A stretch of DNA of 42,536 nt, from positions 1 to 42,536 of the IMG/VR virus record IMGVR_UViG_3300009506_001156, one strand, 5' to 3'. Shown here piece by piece: positions 6,641 through 14,109 of this stretch. Position 1 is the stretch's first letter. Each line of letters starts with the position of its first letter. Position numbers and translations under genes: made by a program. The notes beneath the pieces are model-generated. The model saw nothing but the letters and a program-made list of their open reading frames with translations, did no database searches and was not told the DNA's origin. Origin of the DNA: a virus.

Positions 6641-7442
6641 CGGCGATGTGAAGATAGCCCGCCAGCTTATGTCCATGGCCAAAGATTGCGGGGCGGATAT
6701 GGTGAAATTCCAGAAACGTACTATCGATATTGTCTATTCACCAGAAGAATTGGCAGCGCCGCGGGAAAGCCCTTGGGGGACCACCAACGGCGACCAGAAG
6801 CGCGGCCTCGAATTGAACTACAAAGAATATCGGCAGATCAATGAATACAGCAAGGAACTTGGGCTCCCCTGGTTCGCTTCCGCCTGGGACAATGGGAGCC
6901 TAGACTTTCTTGAGCAATTCAACCCGCCTTGCCACAAAGTCGCCTCCGCTATGATAACGAACTACCCTTTCCTGGAGACCGTCGCTCGACAGAAGAAACT
7001 GACGTACATCTCCACCGGGCTCCTTCCTGATTTTCGAGCCATCGATAAAGCTGTCACCTGTTTTCATTACCATGAGTGTCCTTTCGTGATCATGCATTGT
7101 GTGGGTGAATACCCATGTCCTCCAGGTAATACCAATTTAAGCATGATACAGACCCTGAAGGAGAGATATCCCGGGGAAAGGGTAGGTTTTTCTTCCCATG
7201 CGGTTAGCCCGGTCATCGGCGCCCTGGCAGTCATATGGGGGGCGATCGCCATCGAGGCGCATATCACACTGGACCGCTCGATGTATGGAAGCGACCAAGC
7301 GGCCAGCCTCGAGCGGCCGGGGCTGCAAAAGCTGGTTGATTATTGCCGGATAGCTGAGTCCGCCAGAGGGCATGGGGCGAAATTCATGACACAGACGGAA
7401 GCGAAAATAGCAGAAAAGCTCAGGTGGTTTGAACGTGCCTAA
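6603..7442 (+). CDS. neuB: NeuB-like nonulosonate (sialic acid) synthase, catalytic domain only
   Basis: The protein starts with IIAEIGINHNGD (residues 4-15) and keeps VKFQKR, GEYPCPPGNTNL, GFSSHAVSP and IEAHITLDR..GSDQAASLE, the conserved run of the NeuB TIM barrel. NeuB enzymes condense phosphoenolpyruvate with ManNAc or a related 6-carbon amino sugar to make a nine-carbon nonulosonic acid. At 279 residues it is shorter than cellular NeuB (about 340) because the C-terminal SAF/antifreeze-like domain, which closes the active site of the dimer partner, is absent. It sits two genes after a NeuA-like gene. No epimerase/hydrolase or dehydratase for the precursor is present, so that would have to come from the host. 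Confidence 0.85.
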   Translation: MPTIIAEIGINHNGDVKIARQLMSMAKDCGADMVKFQKRTIDIVYSPEELAAPRESPWGTTNGDQKRGLELNYKEYRQINEYSKELGLPWFASAWDNGSLDFLEQFNPPCHKVASAMITNYPFLETVARQKKLTYISTGLLPDFRAIDKAVTCFHYHECPFVIMHCVGEYPCPPGNTNLSMIQTLKERYPGERVGFSSHAVSPVIGALAVIWGAIAIEAHITLDRSMYGSDQAASLERPGLQKLVDYCRIAESARGHGAKFMTQTEAKIAEKLRWFERA

Positions 7443-8772
7443 TACGCTTTTGATTTCCTATGATAACGGGTCGCATATTCCATTTTTCCCTCAAAATATC
7501 TTCTATCTTGCCGGTGCCATTAAAAAAGCCGGATTTAAGGCGCCAGCTATCTGGCATCAGGATATTCACCATGGAACTGAAAAAGATCTGCTGCGAATCC
7601 TTGATGATGCCGAGTTTGATTTTATCGGGCTAGGATTTGTGGCCGGTTATTACCAATATCGAAAGGCTAAAGCCATAAGCGAGGCCGTAAGCCAATCGAA
7701 GCGTCGACACAAGTTCAAGTATACTCTTGGCGGGCATGGACCGGCAGCAGAACCCGAATGGTTCATGGAGAAATTCGAGGCTGATGCCGTTGTGGTGGGG
7801 GACGGTGAGGACGGTATCGTTAGGATCTTGAAGGGTGAAATGGGATTAATCCATTCCGCCCCTTGTGAAGACGACGCCGCGCCTATCTCAACTTACAACG
7901 ATTTCCCATTGGACATCTACCGTCTTATCCGTTGGCCAACGTCAAGGCGGGAAGATTTTTGTATGCCGATCCTCTCGAGCCGCGGCTGCAAATGGCATTG
8001 CTCATTTTGCTATCGGATGCGAAAGGGCTATCATATGCGTTCAACCGAGGCGATACTCGACGAAATGCGGTTCTTGCATAGGCAGGTACAGATCAATCAC
8101 TTTCAATTCTCTGATGAGCTCCTTATGGCCTCTGAGAACCGCACAACGGAGATATGTGAGGCGATCATCAATTCCGGCATGAAGGTAAAATGGGACTGCA
8201 ATGGCCGGCTGAACTACGCAAAGCCAAAAATCCTAAAGCTTATGAAACGCGCTGGCTGTGAATACATTAACTATGGGATTGAAAGCTTAAACCAGGATAT
8301 CCTGAACGGTATGGGGAAAGGATTAACCGTTGATCAAATCCATCGCGGCGTCGAAGCTACCAGAGCGCATAATCTTAGCCCTGGATTGAATTTCATTTGG
8401 GGGTTTCCTGGAGATACCGTTGAAAATCTCGATCTCGCTGTGAAGTTCCTAATCAAGTACGATCCATGCGACGAGTTGCGTACCATCCGACCCGTGACTC
8501 CTTATCCCGGCACGCCGCTCTACTCTCGCGCCATTAAGGACGGCTTATTGGCTGGCACCAAAGACTTTTACGAGCACAAGCACCTAAATAGCGATCTCTT
8601 TACCGTCAATTTCATGGACATCTCGACTGAAAAGGCGCATTTCCATTTGAAGATGGCGAATCGTAATCTTTACAGGAATTATCTTGACAAACGATGGGAC
8701 CAATTCGGACGACAAACAGATAACCTTTACAGGGATCTCGACACATCCTTTAGGGGGTTTCGTAGTGTTTGA
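7435..8772 (+). CDS. B12-binding-type radical SAM enzyme
   Basis: About 445 residues. The N-terminal part (to about 135) looks like a cobalamin-binding Rossmann domain (FIGLGFVAGYY..., TLGGHGPAAEP, VVVGDGEDG) but lacks the classical DxHxxG, so B12 may not be bound. The radical-SAM core starts with the cluster motif SSRGCKWHCSFCYR (Cys185, Cys189, Cys192), followed by INYGIESLNQDIL and NFIWGFPGDT. Relatives include BchE-like cyclases and methyltransferases of antibiotics and lipids. GTG 7435 has AGGTGG upstream and overlaps the neuB stop; TTG 7429 is an alternative. The substrate is unknown; a sugar or peptide modification tied to neuA/neuB is the obvious idea. Confidence 0.85.
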   Translation: MPNTLLISYDNGSHIPFFPQNIFYLAGAIKKAGFKAPAIWHQDIHHGTEKDLLRILDDAEFDFIGLGFVAGYYQYRKAKAISEAVSQSKRRHKFKYTLGGHGPAAEPEWFMEKFEADAVVVGDGEDGIVRILKGEMGLIHSAPCEDDAAPISTYNDFPLDIYRLIRWPTSRREDFCMPILSSRGCKWHCSFCYRMRKGYHMRSTEAILDEMRFLHRQVQINHFQFSDELLMASENRTTEICEAIINSGMKVKWDCNGRLNYAKPKILKLMKRAGCEYINYGIESLNQDILNGMGKGLTVDQIHRGVEATRAHNLSPGLNFIWGFPGDTVENLDLAVKFLIKYDPCDELRTIRPVTPYPGTPLYSRAIKDGLLAGTKDFYEHKHLNSDLFTVNFMDISTEKAHFHLKMANRNLYRNYLDKRWDQFGRQTDNLYRDLDTSFRGFRSV

Positions 8773-8779
8773 AATCATA

Positions 8780-8806
8780 TGTGAAATAATTTTAGACCAT
8801 TTCACA
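8780..8806. promoter_or_regulatory. Perfect 8-base inverted repeat in the only AT-rich gap of the cassette
   Basis: TGTGAAAT (8780-8787) and ATTTCACA (8799-8806) are perfect complements around an 11-base centre. The gap (8773-8849) is the only real break between cassette genes and is AT-rich. There is no T-run after it, so an operator or RNA hairpin is more likely than a terminator. Confidence 0.4.
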
Positions 8807-8849
8807 CGTAAAATTTCAATAGTACAACCAAAACAATTGGGACTCTTCG

Positions 8850-9653
8850 ATGTTTAACTTCCTCCACCTCGAACTAACCTCTCGTTGTAACAAGTCCTGT
8901 TGGATGTGCGGCCGCCGCAAGATGGAGCGGGAATATCCACAACTCTGCGATTGGGGGGATATGCCTTTTGAAATGGTGGAAAAGGTCGCGGAGGAGATTA
9001 ACCGGATTGATGCTGTTGGGCAGGTGATCCAGTTCCATAATAACGGGGAACCCCTGCTTTACCCCCGGCTGGGGGAGGCCCTGACGCTATTTGCATCTCT
9101 GGGGCGTATCCGGCAGTTTAACACCAACGGCAAACTGCTGATGGAGAAAGCAAAGGAAATCATCGGCAACCTTGATGTGCTTACTGTGTCCGTCGTGGAA
9201 AACGACCCTGAAGGCGATGAACAATATGAAATGGTGAAAAAGTTTATCGAAATCAAAGGCAGCAACGCGCCGAAACTTGTGTATCGCCTATTGGGCCGCA
9301 TAGATCATCCGGAAAGATGGGAAAAGCTACCTGGCCTGATCGCCAGGAGGACGATACACTCCCCGGACGGCTCTTTCGATTACCAAGAGGAACCCGTAGT
9401 GCCGGAGATAGGGATCTGCCTAGACTTATTGACGCACTTAAGCGTCGATCGCTACGGCAACGCCAGCATGTGCGTAAGGTTTGATCCCGATGGATATTTA
9501 ATTATCGGCAATGTCGCCAGTGAGTCGTTGCTCAAAATGTGGCATGGAACGAAGAGGCGAATTTATATCTCGTATCATAAGCTAAAAGACAGGGATACTA
9601 TGGCGGGGTGCCAAAGATGCGAGTATTGGGGAATACCGAGGGGGTCGGCGTGA
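8850..9653 (+). CDS. Radical SAM / SPASM-domain protein
   Basis: The core cluster motif is SRCNKSCWMC (Cys13, Cys17, Cys20), followed by NNGEPLLYP (residues 64-72), the SAM-binding GE motif. The C-terminal SPASM-like region has Cys190 in GICLDLL, Cys208 in GNASMCVRF, an IIGNV..ESLLKMWHG stretch and Cys254/Cys257 (CQRCEYWG). SPASM enzymes usually carry extra iron-sulfur clusters and act on peptides, proteins or sugars. 267 residues, slightly short. It is followed without a gap by a methyltransferase (GTGA overlap). Whether it works in the same path as neuA/neuB is inferred from position only. Confidence 0.85.
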   Translation: MFNFLHLELTSRCNKSCWMCGRRKMEREYPQLCDWGDMPFEMVEKVAEEINRIDAVGQVIQFHNNGEPLLYPRLGEALTLFASLGRIRQFNTNGKLLMEKAKEIIGNLDVLTVSVVENDPEGDEQYEMVKKFIEIKGSNAPKLVYRLLGRIDHPERWEKLPGLIARRTIHSPDGSFDYQEEPVVPEIGICLDLLTHLSVDRYGNASMCVRFDPDGYLIIGNVASESLLKMWHGTKRRIYISYHKLKDRDTMAGCQRCEYWGIPRGSA

Positions 9654-10405
9654 AAACAAACGAAGAACTAAAAGCGAAATACGACGAGATGCACAAGCAG
9701 GGGCCATCGGCATGGTTTAGTGACGGCACAGAGGAACGAGAGATGATTCTCAATATGGGCCGTCCATGGGAAAGTCGCTATATACTTGAGATAGGCTGTG
9801 GAGAGGGCGATTTGGCTGCATTGATGGCCAAACAAGCCGCGTATGTCTATGCTTGTGATTATTCCGAGGAAGCCATTAAAAAGGCCCGCAAGAAATACCC
9901 AAAAGTCCTATTTCGCGTAATGGATTTCCATGAAAACCCACGCCGCTATGATCGAGTGGTTATGCAAGGCGTCCTTGAGCATCTTGACGATCCCTGGGGA
10001 GAACTAAGATGGATCATCAATAATCTTCTTTCGCCTGGCGGTGACATTATAACTAGTTCCCCATGTTTCTTGAACCCACGCGGTCTGATTTGGATGACAT
10101 TACACATGCTCGGGGCGGTGATGAGTAGAACCGATCGGCGTTTTTTGCATCCTAGCCAGTTCCGGGATTTTTGTATTGACCAGGGTTACCATTTTTCAAT
10201 GATGGATTGCGATTATTCATGGGGAAACGAAAATATTATGGTTGACGATTTCAGCCAGCGCATTCCTCTCGCCTTGAAAGATGGTGGCATACCAGTGGAT
10301 AATAATGAATTGGAGAACTTTCTCCATTGGGTTTACTATGACTACTTGAAATCGGGATCCAAAGGGAATTTCGGCGCAACGATGGTCTACCATATAAAAA
10401 CATGA
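9650..10405 (+). CDS. Class I SAM-dependent methyltransferase
   Basis: 251 residues. Motif I is ILEIGCGEGDL (around residues 46-56), the acidic end of beta2 is YACDYSEEAI, and a post-motif reads VMQGVLEHLDDPWGEL, as in UbiE/sugar and small-molecule methyltransferases. HPSQFRDFC follows, as in many SAM methyltransferases of polysaccharide loci. GTG 9650 overlaps the stop of the SPASM gene (GTGA) and has GAGGGGG upstream, so I prefer it to the ATG at 9608. Likely partner of the cassette enzymes, adding a methyl group to a sugar or lipid; DNA or protein substrates are not excluded. Confidence 0.8.
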   Translation: MKTNEELKAKYDEMHKQGPSAWFSDGTEEREMILNMGRPWESRYILEIGCGEGDLAALMAKQAAYVYACDYSEEAIKKARKKYPKVLFRVMDFHENPRRYDRVVMQGVLEHLDDPWGELRWIINNLLSPGGDIITSSPCFLNPRGLIWMTLHMLGAVMSRTDRRFLHPSQFRDFCIDQGYHFSMMDCDYSWGNENIMVDDFSQRIPLALKDGGIPVDNNELENFLHWVYYDYLKSGSKGNFGATMVYHIKT

Positions 10406-10578
10406 AATGTCCCCATTGCTTTTCCGAAGATATCCGAGTGGTCGATACGCAGAAGTACGACACCTGCGTCATCCGGATTCGTGTTTGCGATTCTTGCAAC
10501 TCATCCTGGACGACTTCAGAGACATTCCACAAAATTCCCGTCCATACTACCAAAATCACCATAAAAATACCTAAATAG
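10402..10578 (+). CDS. Zinc-ribbon protein resembling the NrdR/Ogr N terminus
   Basis: 58 residues starting MKCPHCFSEDIRVVDTQKYD, with the second knuckle VCDSCNSSWTTSETF. This is the four-Cys ribbon found at the N terminus of NrdR and in P2 Ogr/Delta-type late activators. It overlaps the methyltransferase stop as ATGA and ends just before the inverted-repeat cluster and the late genes. By analogy with Ogr it could activate late transcription from that region; a plain structural zinc protein is the alternative. Confidence 0.65.
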   Translation: MKCPHCFSEDIRVVDTQKYDTCVIRIRVCDSCNSSWTTSETFHKIPVHTTKITIKIPK

Positions 10579-10652
10579 CCGTATTTAGGCAACCCTTCCT
10601 TGATTTTTGCCAAATACTGACTTCATAATTTGCCTAACATGAATAAAGGCAA
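10567..10652. repeat. Cluster of inverted repeats before the terminase genes (candidate late-control or pac region)
   Basis: CCTAAATA (10570-10577) and TATTTAGG (10582-10589) form a perfect 8-base dyad with a GCCG loop. TTTAGGCAA (10584-10592) is repeated inverted as TTTGCCAAATA (10607-10617) and TTTGCCTAA (10629-10637), and a half copy AAAGGCAA follows at 10645-10652. The cluster spans the end of the zinc-ribbon gene, the 60-base gap and the start of the small terminase gene. Confidence 0.5.
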
Positions 10653-10917
10653 GTGGAAAAAGGGACAATCAGGGAATCCGCGGGGGCGGCCTCCGGGAAA
10701 GACCTCCGCTGAAATACTTATTGCCGCCCTTGTCCGCCAAGGTAAGAAACGAGGACAAAAATGGGAAGATAGAGTCGCGGAGATGTTCTGGACTTCCGAG
10801 CGGGTGATGGTCGCAGTGCTTTCCAAGATAATCGCCGACCTTCAAAAGATCGACAATAACGTATCTGGTGGTTTGACGGTGACAATAAACCGCTTTGGAG
10901 ATAACGATCCCAAATAA
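10639..10917 (+). CDS. TerS-like DUF5681-type protein
   Basis: 92 residues starting MNKGKWKKGQSGNPRGRPPG. The KxGQSGNPxGRP motif is the signature of the DUF5681 domain found beside phage terminases. A basic helical middle (ILIAALVRQGKKRGQKWEDR) and a beta end follow. It stands exactly where P22-like phages have the small terminase subunit and overlaps terL by 23 bases, so it probably recognises the packaging site. I start at ATG 10639; no strong Shine-Dalgarno is present, and the first codons lie in the inverted-repeat cluster. Confidence 0.65.
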   Translation: MNKGKWKKGQSGNPRGRPPGKTSAEILIAALVRQGKKRGQKWEDRVAEMFWTSERVMVAVLSKIIADLQKIDNNVSGGLTVTINRFGDNDPK

Positions 10918-12244
10918 CTGGGTTCCCAGGCCCGATCAAATGCCCCTCTGGTGCTTTATGGAGGCCGGCGGCAAAAGAGCTGTTGAGGTCGCCCACCGTC
11001 GTTGGGGCAAGGATGACGTTGCCCTCCACTTTACGGCTGTGGCCGCCATGCAGCGAGTGGCCAACTACTGGCACATGCTCCCGCAGTATTCGCAAGCCCG
11101 CAAAGTTGTATGGAACGCAGTCAACCCGCGCACCGGAAAGCGCCGCATCGATGAAGCTTTCCCCCCTGAAATCAGATCGGCGACCCACAACCAGGAGATG
11201 TCCATCGATCTGGTCAACGGGTCTATCTGGCAGCTCGTAGGGTCGGACAACTATAATACTCTCGTGGGATCCCCTCCCGCGGGAATTGTCTTCAGCGAGT
11301 GGGCGCTGGCCAACCCCATGGCCTGGGCCTATTTGGCGCCGGTTCTTGAAGAGAACGGCGGTTGGGCTCTTTGGATCTACACCTCCCGCGGCAACAATCA
11401 TGGAAAAACCATGCTGGCCCATGCCCAAACCACAGAGGGCTGGTTTTCACAAAAGCTGCCCGCCGACGAGACTCCCGTTTTCAAGCCGGAACAGCTCGAC
11501 ATAATCAAGGGCGAATATCAAACCATCTTCGGCCCGGAACTTGGGGAGATGATTTTTGAGCAGGAGTATTTTTGCAGCTTCGAAGGCGCCGTTTACGGAT
11601 CGTATTATGCCAAGCAAATGGCTGAAGCCCGCAAGGAAGGCCGGATCTGTCCAGTTCCCCATAATCCGTCCATCGAAGTCGATACGTTTTTTGATCTCGG
11701 GGTTGATGATTCCATGGCCATTTGGTTCATGCAGCCGGTGGGCAGGGAGTACCGATTTGTGGATTATTACGAAAACACCGGATACGGACTCGAGCACTAC
11801 GCTAAGAAGATCAAGGAAAAGCCTTATACCTACGGAAACCATTGGATGCCCCATGACGCCAGTATTCGGGAGATGACCAACAACGAGATCGCGTTGAGCC
11901 GGAAAGAAGTCGCTGAAAATCTAGGCATCAAACCGATAACCGTGGTGCAAAGAGCCAGGAACATGGACACGATTATCAACGTTCATATTCCAGCCGTCAG
12001 GAGCATCCTGTCGCAATGTGTTTTTGACGAAAAGAAATGCGACATCGGCATCCGCGCCTTGGAGGGCTATCACGCCGAATACGACGAGGAAAAGAAGGTA
12101 CTTGGCAATAGGCCGGCGCACGATTGGTGCAGTCATGGCGCGGATGCTTTTAGAACCTTTGCCGTCGGATACAAGGAAAAAATGCCGGATGCGGACCTCA
12201 CGCACTTCCCAAATTACAAGAGAAAAGAGGCCTGGCTGTTCTGA
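10895..12244 (+). CDS. terL: Terminase large subunit
   Basis: 449 residues. The ATPase shows the arginine-rich Walker A variant HRRWGKDD (residues 34-41) and Walker B GIVFSEW (129-135), where the usual Asp before the catalytic Glu134 is Ser. The nuclease has Asp265 in FFDLGVDDS and a late Asp in HDWCSHGADAFRTF. The PRPDQMPLW adenine-binding start is typical, so the gene must begin upstream of ATG 10940. TTG 10895 is the only convenient start but has a weak ribosome-binding site. TerL pumps DNA into the prohead and cuts it. The next gene begins at TGATG. Confidence 0.92.
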   Translation: MEITIPNNWVPRPDQMPLWCFMEAGGKRAVEVAHRRWGKDDVALHFTAVAAMQRVANYWHMLPQYSQARKVVWNAVNPRTGKRRIDEAFPPEIRSATHNQEMSIDLVNGSIWQLVGSDNYNTLVGSPPAGIVFSEWALANPMAWAYLAPVLEENGGWALWIYTSRGNNHGKTMLAHAQTTEGWFSQKLPADETPVFKPEQLDIIKGEYQTIFGPELGEMIFEQEYFCSFEGAVYGSYYAKQMAEARKEGRICPVPHNPSIEVDTFFDLGVDDSMAIWFMQPVGREYRFVDYYENTGYGLEHYAKKIKEKPYTYGNHWMPHDASIREMTNNEIALSRKEVAENLGIKPITVVQRARNMDTIINVHIPAVRSILSQCVFDEKKCDIGIRALEGYHAEYDEEKKVLGNRPAHDWCSHGADAFRTFAVGYKEKMPDADLTHFPNYKRKEAWLF

Positions 12245-14109
12245 TGGATGAAAAAGACATCATCAAGGAAATCAGGGACCGATACGACGAAGCCTCCACC
12301 GCCTGGGACGAAGCCTATGATGAAATGCTCGATGATCTCAATTTCGTCTCCGGGGACCAGTGGCCTCATGATCTCCAGAAAGAGCGCGAAATTGATGGTC
12401 GGCCCTGCTTGACGATTAACAAGCTGGCGAATTACGGGGATCAGGTTATCGGGGATATCCGAATGAATGAGCCCTCCATCAAAGTCAAGCCGGTCGATTC
12501 CGGGTCTGATCCCGATGTGGCGGAAATACTTACGGGATTGATCCGGAATATCGAAGTGCAAAGCCGGGCCGAGATTGCTTACGATTCGGCGGTAGAATCG
12601 GCGATCTTGTGTGGAAAAGGAACTTTTAGGATCATCACGGAATACGCCGATGAAGATAGCTTTGACCAGGACATCCGCATCAAGCGGATCAAGAATCCCT
12701 TCACCGTTCTTTGGGATCCCTCCGCGCAAGAATTCGACAAATCGGATGCTAGGTATTGCATCATTACCGAAAGGATTCCGCGTGATGAGTTCGAACGACT
12801 TTATCCTGACGCTGCCCTGACAAATGCTCCCGGTGACAAGGATAAAGACATTCATTGGCGGGACGATAGGACGATTCGGGTCGCCGAGTATTTTGTCAAG
12901 CGGGACAAGAAAAAAACCGTCTACTTACTCCAGGATCCGACGACCGGGAAGCAGCAGGTTAGGGATGAGATTGAGCCGGGATGGGAAACCGTCAAGACCC
13001 GAAAGGTCGATAGCTACAAGATCGAGTGGTACAAGACGAACGGGATTGAAATCCTTGAGGGGCCGAATGAATGGCCTGGGCGGTTGATCCCCATATGCGA
13101 GGTGTGGGGCAAGGAGCTCATTATCGAAGGCAAGACGATCTACCGCGGCATGGTGCGCCACGCCAAAGACCCCCAGCGTCTTTACAACTACAGTCGCAGC
13201 CACGGCGCCGAGGTAACGGCGCTGGCTCCCAAGGCGCCGTACCTTGTTACAAAGTCCATGATTCAGAATTATGCCCCAATTTGGAAGCAAGCACACAAAA
13301 AGAGCTATCCCTACCTGCCTTACGAACCAGACCCGTCAATGCCTGGTATCATACCAACCAGGGCTTTACCCATTTCGGTATCCACCGCAATTACCCAGGA
13401 GATCATGATCTCCGATCAGGAGATGCACGATACCACCGGGCTCCAGCAAGCCTCATTGGGCCAGAAAAGCAACGAGAAAAGCGGCAGGGCCATCCTTGCG
13501 AGGCAGCGCGAGGGCGATGTGGCCAATTTCTCGTATTATGACAATCTGGGCAGGGCCTTGACTTACGCTGGTAAGGTTCTGCTGGATCTCATCCCGAGGA
13601 TCTACGATACGGAACGGATTGTCAGGATCTTCCAGGAGGACGGGTCAGAGCAATTCGTGCCGGTAAATCAACCGATCCCCATGCAGATGCCCAATGGGGA
13701 GGTAATCGAAAAAATTTTCGATCTGACGACCGGCAAATATGATGTCGTGGTATCCATCGGTCCTTCGTATACGACTCAGCGCGACGAGGCGGCAGAGATG
13801 ATGATGGAATTCTTGCGAGTGATTCCGGCTGCTGGCCCCGTCATTGCCGATCTGGTTGCCAAAAACATGGACTGGCCAGGGGCGGAAGAGATCTCTGAAC
13901 GATTGAAAGCTCTTCTTCCCCCACAGGTCGCGGGGGCCTCTGGTGGGGCTCCTCCTCCCCCTCCCATGCCCCCCGACCCCACCGCGGAGCTCAAGGCGCA
14001 AAACGAAAGAGTGAAATTAGAAGGTAGACTATTGGATAACCGCAAAAAGAGCATGGACATAGCAGCTCAGGAAGCGGGAGCGGGAGGGTTCACGTTTGGC
14101 AATGCGTAA
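12244..14109 (+). CDS. Portal protein, P22 family
   Basis: 621 residues with the P22-portal opening: RYDEASTAWDEAYDEML, FVSGDQWP, RPCLTINKLANYGDQVIGDI and MNEPSIKVKPVDSGSD. The central crown/wing region reads YDSAVESAILCGKGTFRI and NPFTVLWDPSAQEFDKSDA, and a C-terminal coiled tail follows a Pro-rich linker (PPPPPMPPDP). It forms the dodecameric DNA channel at the vertex. It begins one base into the terL stop (TGATG). P22 gp1 is about 725 residues, so the C-terminal barrel is shorter here. Confidence 0.92.
   Translation: MDEKDIIKEIRDRYDEASTAWDEAYDEMLDDLNFVSGDQWPHDLQKEREIDGRPCLTINKLANYGDQVIGDIRMNEPSIKVKPVDSGSDPDVAEILTGLIRNIEVQSRAEIAYDSAVESAILCGKGTFRIITEYADEDSFDQDIRIKRIKNPFTVLWDPSAQEFDKSDARYCIITERIPRDEFERLYPDAALTNAPGDKDKDIHWRDDRTIRVAEYFVKRDKKKTVYLLQDPTTGKQQVRDEIEPGWETVKTRKVDSYKIEWYKTNGIEILEGPNEWPGRLIPICEVWGKELIIEGKTIYRGMVRHAKDPQRLYNYSRSHGAEVTALAPKAPYLVTKSMIQNYAPIWKQAHKKSYPYLPYEPDPSMPGIIPTRALPISVSTAITQEIMISDQEMHDTTGLQQASLGQKSNEKSGRAILARQREGDVANFSYYDNLGRALTYAGKVLLDLIPRIYDTERIVRIFQEDGSEQFVPVNQPIPMQMPNGEVIEKIFDLTTGKYDVVVSIGPSYTTQRDEAAEMMMEFLRVIPAAGPVIADLVAKNMDWPGAEEISERLKALLPPQVAGASGGAPPPPPMPPDPTAELKAQNERVKLEGRLLDNRKKSMDIAAQEAGAGGFTFGNA

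Noticed and set aside
10895-10939. terL starting at ATG 10940
   Set aside because: This would remove the PRPDQ segment that belongs to the adenine-binding start of terminases; the upstream TTG is preferred.
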